The notes beneath the pieces are model-generated. The model was not told the origin of the DNA. It made no database searches and worked only from the letters and a program-made list of their open reading frames with translations. The position numbers were made by a program, and so were the translations under genes. Of a DNA stretch of 7,185 nucleotides, positions 1-4,792 are shown piece after piece. Numbering within the stretch: the first letter of the stretch is position 1; every line of letters starts with the position of its first letter. This stretch comes from Thermoplasmata archaeon (GTDB lineage Archaea > Thermoplasmatota > Thermoplasmata > Lutacidiplasmatales > UBA184). Where the stretch lies: contig JASHWY010000026.1 in assembly GCA_030043835.1 (NCBI GenBank), positions 1-7,185 of the forward strand, read 5' to 3'.

Positions 1-220
1 GGAGGAGGATCGCCCCCGCGAGAACCAAGATGGCGGTCACCTCCACCATCTGGGACCGGAACACAAAGAATCCACCCGGGTCGTACGCGGCGAGGAGCAC
101 GAACGCGACGGGCACGACGATCCCGAGGACCGCACCCGCGAGTCCGAGGCCAGCCCCCGTTCCGAGACGGAGAGTTCCCTTGACATCCGGCTCGCTCGCC
201 GGCGCTGGGGCGGTCGCCAC
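1..220 (-). CDS. Partial membrane protein, N-terminal 73 residues, family not recognised
   Basis: The reading frame is open from a GTG at 218-220 to the left edge of the window, and the C-terminal part lies outside. The visible 73 residues are a short polar N-terminus (MATAPAPASEPDVKGTLRLG), a hydrophobic span at about residues 22-46 rich in G, A, V and L, a short loop containing DPGGFFVFRSQMVE, and the beginning of a second hydrophobic span from about residue 61. This is the pattern of a multi-pass integral membrane protein. GTG is the only usable start: going upstream in frame, the next landmark is a TAA stop with no ATG, GTG or TTG between. No Shine-Dalgarno sequence is seen, but a TATA-like TAGATAAT lies about 36 bases upstream, so a very short leader is likely. 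The gene is divergent from the PadR operon. Too little of the protein is visible to name a function. Confidence 0.65.
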   Translation of the reverse strand, partial: MATAPAPASEPDVKGTLRLGTGAGLGLAGAVLGIVVPVAFVLLAAYDPGGFFVFRSQMVEVTAILVLAGAILL

Positions 221-252
221 GAAGACTCTCGAGCATCGGGACCTCGACCCGG

Positions 253-260
253 ATTATCTA
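253..260 (-). promoter_or_regulatory. TATA-like promoter element of the membrane-protein gene
   Basis: On the minus strand this reads TAGATAAT, an island of A+T in a GC-rich region. Its centre is about 36 bases from the GTG at 220. Archaeal transcription usually starts about 25 bases after the TATA centre, which would give a leader of roughly ten bases. The element abuts and slightly overlaps the 259-278 dyad. Confidence 0.45.
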
Positions 261-278
261 CCCTCCGAGCGGAGGGTA
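259..278. repeat. Strong dyad with 9-bp perfect arms, candidate operator
   Basis: The left arm TACCCTCCG (259-267) and right arm CGGAGGGTA (270-278) are exact reverse complements separated by AG. The dyad overlaps the upstream edge of the minus-strand TATA-like element, where the archaeal TFB recognition element would sit. A dimeric regulator bound here could block or assist promoter recognition. As RNA the two-base spacer is too short for a normal hairpin loop, which favours a DNA-binding role over a terminator. Confidence 0.5.
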
Positions 279-375
279 AGGCCCGGAACCATCTCGACCC
301 GCCCTTCCCCCGTCGAACAACGAGGTCGTGGAATCACCCCAACTCCGGCGGTGCACCCTCAGCGTGCGCCAGAGC

Positions 376-383
376 CAAATAGA
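376..383 (+). promoter_or_regulatory. TATA-like promoter element of the PadR operon
   Basis: CAAATAGA is the most A+T-rich stretch upstream of the PadR start. Its centre lies about 32 bases before the ATG at 412, placing the predicted transcription start near 405 and giving a nearly leaderless transcript. No Shine-Dalgarno sequence is visible before the ATG, which agrees with this. Confidence 0.45.
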
Positions 384-385
384 GC

Positions 386-401
386 TATCGGAATTCCGAT
401 A
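386..401. promoter_or_regulatory. 16-bp perfect palindrome, candidate PadR operator
   Basis: TATCGGAATTCCGATA is fully self-complementary with no spacer. It lies just after the TATA-like element (376-383) and before the likely transcription start, a position where a bound dimer would physically block initiation. A second overlapping palindrome, CGATATCG, occupies 397-404. PadR-family proteins commonly repress their own operons by binding dyads at their promoters. That this is the site of the PadR encoded immediately downstream is inference from position and symmetry. Confidence 0.55.
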
Positions 402-411
402 TCGACGCTCG

Positions 412-828
412 ATGTGGCGAATGCGAAAGAAGCGGGGGCTGAGGAACTTCATCGTGGTCATCGTTCGACGCCGACCGCGAAACGGGGCCGAGATCATGGA
501 CGACATGGAAATCATGACCCACGGCTGGTGGAGGCCTTCTCCGGGGTCCGTCTACCCGCTCCTTGAGGAGCTCGTTCGCGAGGGGACCCTTCGAAAGCGT
601 GACGACGGCCGCTACGAGCTCGTCGATGCTCACGAGAAGGGCTGGGGCTGGCTGCCCCGCGAGGGCCCCCGTAATGCTTCCGAGGTGGCCCAGGAGCTCG
701 CCGGCCTCACGACGTACCTCGAAGAGTTGAAGCGCACCCACCCCTCGGTGACCGACCCGATTCGGGGGAAGCTCGACGACATCGCGGACCGATTGAAGCG
801 TCTCAAGGACGGAAGGAACGAACCATGA
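412..828 (+). CDS. PadR-family winged-helix transcriptional regulator
   Basis: A 138-residue DNA-binding protein of the PadR family, predicted to be a dimeric repressor of the adjoining exporter operon. The N-terminal winged helix spans about residues 8-72 and holds the family hallmark around residues 39-60: WWRPSPGSVYPLLEELVREG, the recognition helix, followed by the wing (KRDDGRYEL). The C-terminal half is a long helical segment (about 88-133), the usual PadR dimerisation arm. The ATG at 412 was chosen because it leaves a normal short N-terminus before the first helix and fits the TATA spacing; the ATG at 421 is a possible alternative. Upstream in-frame codons look like non-coding sequence. 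The stop codon overlaps the ATPase start by four bases (ATGA), so the two are translationally coupled. Autoregulation through the palindrome at 386-401 is likely. Residues about 71-88 (VDAHEKGWGWLPREGPRN) differ from the usual threonine-rich linker. Confidence 0.88.
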   Translation: MWRMRKKRGLRNFIVVIVRRRPRNGAEIMDDMEIMTHGWWRPSPGSVYPLLEELVREGTLRKRDDGRYELVDAHEKGWGWLPREGPRNASEVAQELAGLTTYLEELKRTHPSVTDPIRGKLDDIADRLKRLKDGRNEP

Positions 829-1844
829 AAGGAAGCGAAGCCGTAGTGACGGAGAATCTCACGAAGGTCTACGGCGGAAAGATTCGCGCCGTCGAGAACG
901 TTTCGATCACGGTCCACCCTGGCGAAGCATTCGGGTTCCTGGGACCGAACGGTGCCGGCAAGACGACCACCGTCTCGATGCTCACCGCGGGCCTCCGACC
1001 GACGCAAGGAAGCGCGATCGTCAACGGGCTCGACGTAGAGAAGTTCCCGGATGAGGTGAAGCGCCAGATCGGCGTCATCTTCCAGGAGTCAACCGCCGAC
1101 GGAGACCTGAGCGGGCTAGAGAACATCGAGGTCGCCGCGGGGTGCTTCGGGATCGCCCGGTCCGAGGGCCGGGCCCGCGCCAAGGCCCTCATCGACCAGA
1201 TGCAGCTCACCGAGGCTGCGAACCGCCTCGCGAAGACGTACTCGGGCGGGATGCGGCGCCGGCTCGAGCTCGCCGTCGGCCTGGTCAACGAGCCGAGGAT
1301 CCTCTTCCTCGACGAGCCGACGCTCGGGCTCGATCCTCAGGGGCGCGCCGGTTTCTGGGGGTTTGTCCAGAAGCTCCGGAAGGAGACCGGCGTCACGGTG
1401 TTCGTCACGACCCACTACTTGGACGAGGCGGACGGGATGTGCGACCGGATCGCCATCATCGACCATGGGACGATCGTCGCGTCCGGCACCCCGGGGGAGC
1501 TCAAGGACAAGCTCGGCGGAGATGTCGTCACGCTCAAGACCGCCTCTTCCTCGATGGATCTGACCGCAGTCCTCCGCCCGCTTCCGGGCGTTAGCTCCGT
1601 CCAGCGGCAGGACGGAACCTACCGGGTGAAGTGCGCGAGCGGCGAGAGGCTCGTTCCGCTGGCGGTCGACGCGTGCTCGAAGGCCGGAGCTCTCATCAAC
1701 GGGGTGATCGTGAAGCGACCGAGCTTAGACGAGGTGTTCCTCGAGTTCACGGGACGCGAGTTCCGGGAAGAAGAAGGCCCCACCGCCACGGACCAGGCCG
1801 TGCAGGGGTTGCGGATCCGAGGCGCGCTCCGGGGGCGACGCTGA
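825..1844 (+). CDS. ABC transporter ATP-binding protein, DrrA type
   Basis: A 339-residue ATPase that powers an ABC-2 type exporter, working as a dimer on the cytoplasmic face with the permease encoded next. All nucleotide-binding elements are intact: Walker A GPNGAGKTT (40-48), Q-loop glutamine 87 (VIFQES), signature YSGGMRRR (139-146), Walker B ILFLDEP (159-165) with catalytic Glu164, D-loop GLDP and switch His197. The nucleotide-binding domain ends near residue 230. A C-terminal region of about 110 residues follows with the RPSLDEVFLEFTG segment (298-310) typical of daunorubicin-resistance ATPases (DrrA family), then an arginine-rich tail. The ATG at 825 overlaps the PadR stop and is preceded by GGAAGGA. 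The stop codon overlaps the permease ATG by one base. The DrrA family exports drugs, lipids or other amphipathic molecules; the substrate here cannot be read from the sequence. Confidence 0.95.
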   Translation: MKGSEAVVTENLTKVYGGKIRAVENVSITVHPGEAFGFLGPNGAGKTTTVSMLTAGLRPTQGSAIVNGLDVEKFPDEVKRQIGVIFQESTADGDLSGLENIEVAAGCFGIARSEGRARAKALIDQMQLTEAANRLAKTYSGGMRRRLELAVGLVNEPRILFLDEPTLGLDPQGRAGFWGFVQKLRKETGVTVFVTTHYLDEADGMCDRIAIIDHGTIVASGTPGELKDKLGGDVVTLKTASSSMDLTAVLRPLPGVSSVQRQDGTYRVKCASGERLVPLAVDACSKAGALINGVIVKRPSLDEVFLEFTGREFREEEGPTATDQAVQGLRIRGALRGRR

Positions 1845-2689
1845 TGTTCCGGGAGCTCGGCGCGCTCACGCGGCGCGAGTTTTTGAAGCTCGCCCGCAAT
1901 CCCGCGGCCATCTTCACCTCGCTCCTTCTGCCGCTCCTCTACCTCTTGCTGTTCGGCAACGGTTTCACCATCAACGCGTCGTCGTTCGGCGTCACCACCC
2001 CCCAGCAGATTGCGATCTTCGACCAAGAGTTCTTCCGGGGCGCCCCGAACTACTACTCGTACTTCTCGGCGGGAATGGTGGGGTTCGTCTCGGTCACCGC
2101 GACGCTCTTCATCGGCGCGAACGTGATCTTCGACAAGCTCTTCGGGGTCTTCAAGCGGGTGCGCGGAACGCCGGCGCCGTCCGCCGCCGTGTTCGGCTCG
2201 AGGTTGATCGCCGGGGCGGCTCAGCCGATCCTGCTCGCGTTCTTTGTGCTGGGGCTCGCGCTCCTGCTCGGCCACATCCCCGGCCTCCACGGGCTCAACG
2301 TGACAGCGTCGGTGGGAGTTCTGGGGTCGCTCGAGGTGCTCGGCGCGATCGTGCTGCTGTCGCTCATGTTCGCGACGCTCTTCCTCACGTTCGGTATCCT
2401 CATCGACGTCCCGCAGACGTACTTCGCGGCGGTCAACACGATCAACCTCCCGGTGCTCCTCACGTCGGACGCGCTCTACCCGTGGGGGTTCATGCCCCCC
2501 TGGCTTCGGACCGTCTCCCAATACAACCCGGTCTCGCTCGCGGTCAACGTCATCCGCGAGGCGCTCTTCGGCAGCGCCGCCTACCCGTACGGGCCCGGAA
2601 TCTACCTTCTCGGCCTCTTTGCCTGGACCGCTGTCTTGGTCGGGATCGCGATCGCTCTCGTCCGCCGGGCGCTGCGGCCGCTCGAGTAG
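1844..2689 (+). CDS. ABC-2 type transporter permease, DrrB type
   Basis: The 281-residue membrane half of the exporter. The N-terminus has the amphipathic segment typical of ABC-2 permeases (LTRREFLKLARNPAAIF), followed by hydrophobic spans at about 22-40, 74-96, 119-143, 158-187, a less hydrophobic reentrant stretch at 194-220, and 251-273. The motif FKRVRGTPAPSAAVFGSRL (103-121) is the cytoplasmic coupling loop between spans 2 and 3, and NLPVLLTSDALYPWGFMPPWL (201-221) with SQYNPVSLAVNVIREAL is the characteristic C-terminal ABC-2 region (P-x-W-L, then NP). Length is usual for the family. The ATG at 1844 shares its first base with the TGA of the ATPase, so the two are made together in stoichiometric amounts. 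Five to six spans with a positively charged cytoplasmic C-terminus are predicted. An efflux role follows from the family; the substrate is unknown. Confidence 0.93.
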   Translation: MFRELGALTRREFLKLARNPAAIFTSLLLPLLYLLLFGNGFTINASSFGVTTPQQIAIFDQEFFRGAPNYYSYFSAGMVGFVSVTATLFIGANVIFDKLFGVFKRVRGTPAPSAAVFGSRLIAGAAQPILLAFFVLGLALLLGHIPGLHGLNVTASVGVLGSLEVLGAIVLLSLMFATLFLTFGILIDVPQTYFAAVNTINLPVLLTSDALYPWGFMPPWLRTVSQYNPVSLAVNVIREALFGSAAYPYGPGIYLLGLFAWTAVLVGIAIALVRRALRPLE

Positions 2690-2720
2690 GAGGTCGAAGG
2701 CGGGCCCCGCGTTGCTCCCA

Positions 2721-3173
2721 CTACGGGCGCACGACGTACTGGACCTCGACGCGAAAGCCGCCCTTCTTCTTTCGCCAGGGATCCTCGTCGTAGATCTCGC
2801 GGGAGGCTCCGACGGACCGGATCGTCCGGTCCTTGCGACGCCAGCGAAGCCAGTCCGAGAGGCCGTGGTAGACGACCTGGGGAGAGACCACGTCGGTGTC
2901 GAAGACCACGCTGGCGACCCTCGTCGCGGGGAGCGTGCGGATCCGGATTCCGCGCTCGCCGTGGGCGCTTCCCTTCACCTCGACCGCCGCCTCCCAACGA
3001 CGGGTCCCCGGCTCCATGAAGATCCACTTGCCGGTCTTGAGCCCGCGCGACTTCGCCCACTTCACGACCCACTGGAACCTCGCGTGGATCCGGGCGTCAC
3101 TCCACGGGCCCTTCCAGCGGGTCGATGCGATACGGTACCGGGGCGCTCGCTTCAGCACGAAATCAACGGTCAT
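2721..3173 (-). CDS. GyrI-like small-molecule-binding protein
   Basis: A 150-residue soluble protein with the layout of the GyrI-like (SOUL/AraC effector-binding) fold, which binds hydrophobic or cationic small molecules. Visible landmarks are an N-terminal strand VDFVLKRAPRYRIASTRWKGPW, a helix ARFQWVVKWAKSRGL (31-45), a strand pair around residues 48-66 ending in AAVEVKG, GIRIRTLPATRVASVVF (75-91), a second helix VVYHGLSDWLRW (100-111), EIYDEDPW (127-133) at the place of the family's conserved Glu-x-Tyr, and a final strand FRVEVQYVV. The helix-preceding His-x-Gly-x-Tyr segment of typical members is not evident (VVFDTDVVSPQVVY instead). There is no DNA-binding domain. The ATG at 3171-3173 is preceded ten bases upstream by GGAGG, the clearest ribosome site in the window. 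The gene lies 107 bases after the protease gene on the same strand and converges on the exporter operon, with only 31 bases between stops. The assignment rests on pattern, not alignment. Confidence 0.72.
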   Translation of the reverse strand: MTVDFVLKRAPRYRIASTRWKGPWSDARIHARFQWVVKWAKSRGLKTGKWIFMEPGTRRWEAAVEVKGSAHGERGIRIRTLPATRVASVVFDTDVVSPQVVYHGLSDWLRWRRKDRTIRSVGASREIYDEDPWRKKKGGFRVEVQYVVRP

Positions 3174-3183
3174 GGACGTTCAT

Positions 3184-3188
3184 CCTCC
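3184..3188 (-). promoter_or_regulatory. Shine-Dalgarno sequence of the GyrI-like gene
   Basis: GGAGG on the minus strand (CCTCC as given) lies ten bases before the ATG at 3173 and fixes that start. It shows that this organism uses leadered as well as near-leaderless translation. A weak A+T element with the palindrome GGTTAACC (3210-3217) lies about 40 bases before the ATG and could give the gene its own promoter. Confidence 0.5.
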
Positions 3189-3279
3189 CTGCCCCCAGAG
3201 CAGCGGGGCGGTTAACCCCACGGTCCTCTTCGAGCGAGTCGCCTCAGCGTCTCGAGCCTCACGAGGGGAAGGAGTTCGG

Positions 3280-3296
3280 CTCACGCGGGTCGTGAG
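3280..3296 (-). repeat. Small hairpin overlapping the protease stop codon
   Basis: CTCACG (3280-3285) and CGTGAG (3291-3296) are exact complements around a five-base loop. On the minus strand this structure contains the TGA of the protease gene (3281-3283). It is followed by a pyrimidine-rich stretch, not a clean T-tract, so it is only a weak candidate for a 3'-end or mRNA-stability element. Confidence 0.35.
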
Positions 3297-4237
3297 ATCT
3301 CGGGGCTCTCCTGGAGCGGCACGCTCGCCGCCATGGGCGCGCCGCGGCGCTGGAAGCCGATCTCGACGTCGGCACCCACCGGGAACTTCGACAACGCGGA
3401 GAGGAGCTCGCGGATGTTGGTAACGGCGAACGGACCTACCCGTCGGAGCACGTCGCCCGGTCGGATGCCGGCCCGGTGCGAGGGGGAGCGGGGAACGACC
3501 TCGGCGACTAGGAGACCCGAGTTCGGCTCGAGGGCGTACTGGCGGGCGACCTCCGGACGAAGGTCGGCGACCTGAACTCCGATCCAAGGTCGCACGACCC
3601 GTCCCTTCTGCCTCAACTCGTCCGCGATTCGGCCGACCGCATGGATCGGAATCGCGAACCCGACCCCTTGAGCGAACGGAACCATCGCCGCGTTGATCCC
3701 GATGACCGCCCCGGTCAGGTCGGCCAGAGGGCCGCCGCTGTTGCCGGGGTTGATCGCGGCGTCGGTCTGGATCAGTCCCTCGAAGATGAAATCCGACCCG
3801 GGGAGGGGGCGCCCGAGCGCGCTCACGACGCCGGCGGAGACCGTCGGGCCTCCGGGAAGTCCTAGGGCGTGGCCGATCGCGAGAGCCATCTGCCCCACCT
3901 GAAGCGCCTCCGAGTCGCCTCGGCGCGCCGCCGGCAGGTCGTTCGCCTCGACCTTCACGAGCGCCACGTCCGTGACGGCGTCGCCGCCGACCACTTCCCC
4001 CGGGAGCTCTCGCCCGTCGGCGAGGTGCACGGTGAGCTGGCTCGACCCCTCGACGACGTGCTGGTTCGTGATGAGGTAGCCTGACGCGTCGAGGACCACG
4101 GCGGACGCGGCGGCGGGCGCCGCGAACAACCGACGGCCACGCCGTTGGGCAATCCTGAGGGTCTCGACCGAGGCGACGCTCGGAGAGATCGTGGCGACCG
4201 CTCGGGTCACCTCGGTCTCAAACCCCGTGAGCCCCAC
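3281..4237 (-). CDS. htrA: HtrA/DegP-family serine protease with one PDZ domain, predicted cytoplasmic
   Basis: A 318-residue trypsin-like protease of the HtrA family, which degrades misfolded protein as trimers or larger assemblies. The catalytic triad is complete: His60 (TNQHVV), Asp90 (VTDVALVK) and Ser167 (INPGNSGGPL). The protease domain spans about residues 5-212. One PDZ domain follows (about 217-308), starting at RPWIGV, with carboxylate-binding loop SGLLV and GIRPGDVLRRV. There is no signal peptide or membrane anchor: the first 50 residues are only mildly hydrophobic, so the protein probably stays in the cytoplasm. The start is GTG at 4235-4237; the in-frame TGA at 4289-4291 leaves only about 17 codons upstream with no other start. 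Two motifs differ from the usual bacterial form: the GSG before the first strand reads AASAVV, and the AIGNP element near the oxyanion hole reads AIGHALGL. It follows the 82-residue gene by 120 bases and may share its transcript. Confidence 0.93.
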   Translation of the reverse strand: MGLTGFETEVTRAVATISPSVASVETLRIAQRRGRRLFAAPAAASAVVLDASGYLITNQHVVEGSSQLTVHLADGRELPGEVVGGDAVTDVALVKVEANDLPAARRGDSEALQVGQMALAIGHALGLPGGPTVSAGVVSALGRPLPGSDFIFEGLIQTDAAINPGNSGGPLADLTGAVIGINAAMVPFAQGVGFAIPIHAVGRIADELRQKGRVVRPWIGVQVADLRPEVARQYALEPNSGLLVAEVVPRSPSHRAGIRPGDVLRRVGPFAVTNIRELLSALSKFPVGADVEIGFQRRGAPMAASVPLQESPEISRPA

Positions 4238-4240
4238 GGC

Positions 4241-4262
4241 CGCTCCGCTAGTCCGCGGAGCG
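4241..4262 (-). promoter_or_regulatory. GC-rich hairpin immediately before the htrA start
   Basis: On the minus strand CGCTCCGC and GCGGAGCG form an 8-bp perfect stem around the loop GGACTA. The stem ends only three bases before the GTG start codon. The 3' arm contains GGAG, the only Shine-Dalgarno-like bases in front of htrA, at a spacing of five. A bulged extension, GGC at 4267-4269 with GCC at 4238-4240, could carry the pairing right up to the start codon. It may control translation; as a terminator it lacks a T-tract. Confidence 0.45.
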
Positions 4263-4357
4263 CGCGGCCCAGCCCCGGGGTCGAGGAATCATCGGCTCGG
4301 GTCCGATGGGGGGCGCCGGACGCGGGGAGGTCGGAAACGGCGCGACGATCATCCCGA

Positions 4358-4606
4358 TCACCCCGAGAGGAGCTGGTCCAGCTTTTGGAACAGCTCTTGC
4401 GTCGCCTTCTCGTTCTTCCGCCCGCCTTCCCAACGCGCGTTAACGATCTGGACCAGAATCTCGGCGACCTTGTCCATCCATGGTCCTTCCTGGGCCTCGA
4501 ACCGCTTCTTCACTTTCTCTCGGAGCAGCTCATTGTAGGCCCGGTAGGCGGTCCAGACCCAGGGTCCGTAGCCCGATCGGCCTTCTCCTTCCTCGTGGTG
4601 CGTCAT
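4358..4606 (-). CDS. Small hypothetical protein, 82 residues, mostly helical
   Basis: I do not recognise this protein. It has a short polar N-terminus (MTHHEEGEGRSGYGPW), then a helix with a YRAYNELLREKVKKRFEAQ core (21-39), then GPWMDKVAEILVQIVNARWEGG (41-62), and a final amphipathic helix EKATQELFQKLDQLL (66-80). Regular spacing of hydrophobic residues and the absence of a hydrophobic span suggest a small soluble helical bundle or a coiled-coil dimer. Composition is like a real protein (few prolines, balanced charge), unlike the chance frames nearby. The ATG at 4604-4606 was chosen because residues before it look non-coding, GAAGGA lies shortly upstream, and a TATA-like element is about 55 bases away. 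It is the first gene of the minus-strand block with htrA, so an accessory or substrate role is conceivable but unsupported. Confidence 0.68.
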   Translation of the reverse strand: MTHHEEGEGRSGYGPWVWTAYRAYNELLREKVKKRFEAQEGPWMDKVAEILVQIVNARWEGGRKNEKATQELFQKLDQLLSG

Positions 4607-4655
4607 GGTGGTTCCTTCGGAACGGTTCACCTTCCATCGAGGACATCCGGGGACC

Positions 4656-4664
4656 GAGGATATT
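4656..4664 (-). promoter_or_regulatory. Weak TATA-like element for the 82-residue gene
   Basis: The minus strand reads CAATATCCT within a GC-rich setting. It is about 55 bases before the ATG at 4606, which would give a leader of about 25-30 bases that includes the GAAGGA ribosome-site candidate. The match is weak. Confidence 0.3.
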
Positions 4665-4712
4665 GAGCGGGTCACGCCGGGACCGGTCACACGACGAGCG
4701 AGAAGGGTAGGG

Positions 4713-4729
4713 CCCGGGGCGATCCCGGG
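4713..4729. repeat. GC-only inverted repeat in the divergent region
   Basis: CCCGGG at 4713-4718 and again at 4724-4729 can pair around a five-base loop (GCGAT). Each half is itself a palindrome. It lies mid-way between the two divergent promoters, so either a regulator site or chance in GC-rich DNA is possible. Confidence 0.3.
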
Positions 4730-4740
4730 TCAGCCTCCGG

Positions 4741-4758
4741 GGTAACCGACGCGTTACC
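4741..4758. promoter_or_regulatory. Dyad upstream of the winged-helix promoter, candidate operator
   Basis: GGTAAC (4741-4746) and GTTACC (4753-4758) are exact complements separated by six bases, so the half-site centres are 12 bp apart, near one helical turn and suited to a dimer. The dyad lies just upstream of the TATA-like CTAAAT, next to the TFB-recognition position. Binding by the winged-helix protein encoded 34 bases downstream is a natural guess. Confidence 0.4.
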
Positions 4759-4764
4759 GCGCGG

Positions 4765-4770
4765 CTAAAT
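4765..4770 (+). promoter_or_regulatory. TATA-like element giving a leaderless transcript
   Basis: CTAAAT, preceded by GCGCGG, has its centre 25 bases before the ATG at 4793. That spacing places the predicted transcription start at or within a few bases of the start codon. No Shine-Dalgarno sequence is present. This is the clearest archaeal-style leaderless arrangement in the window. Confidence 0.5.
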
Positions 4771-4792
4771 CTCCCCGCCCGCTAATTGGACG

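Larger units (their letters stand above)
221..411. promoter_or_regulatory. Divergent intergenic control region
   Basis: These 191 bases separate the minus-strand membrane protein from the plus-strand PadR operon. They contain a TATA-like element for each direction (253-260 minus, 376-383 plus) and two separate dyads (259-278 and 386-401), each touching or adjoining one of the promoters. Between about 279 and 375 I see no convincing gene or further repeat. The open frames that cross this region have shuffled, arginine- and proline-rich composition and are judged to be chance products of high GC. Confidence 0.6.
4607..4792. promoter_or_regulatory. Divergent control region between the 82-residue gene and the winged-helix gene
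   Basis: These 186 bases carry promoter-like elements for both directions (near 4656-4664 minus and 4765-4770 plus) and several dyads: GTTCC/GGAAC (4611-4623), GACCGGTC (4681-4688), CCCGGG/CCCGGG (4713-4729) and GGTAAC/GTTACC (4741-4758). No coding sequence is convincing here. Confidence 0.5.

Noticed and set aside
30..566. Plus-strand open frame of 178 codons crossing the divergent region
   Set aside because: It runs opposite to the membrane-protein gene and then into the PadR gene out of frame. Its composition is proline-, arginine- and threonine-rich with no domain pattern.
1619..2521. Minus-strand open frame of 300 codons opposite the first exporter
   Set aside because: It consists almost wholly of E, R, D, H and Q, the usual mirror of hydrophobic codons in GC-rich DNA. 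The plus strand encodes clear ATPase and permease genes.
2700..2710. GCGGGCCCCGC as a bidirectional terminator between the convergent genes
   Set aside because: The symmetry is real, but the centre is one base, leaving no room for a normal loop, and no T-tract follows on either strand.
4248..4433. Minus-strand 61-codon frame between the 82-residue gene and htrA, considered as a missing htrA N-terminus
   Set aside because: It is proline-rich, overlaps the 82-residue gene out of frame and has no membrane span. The htrA protease domain is already complete from GTG 4237.
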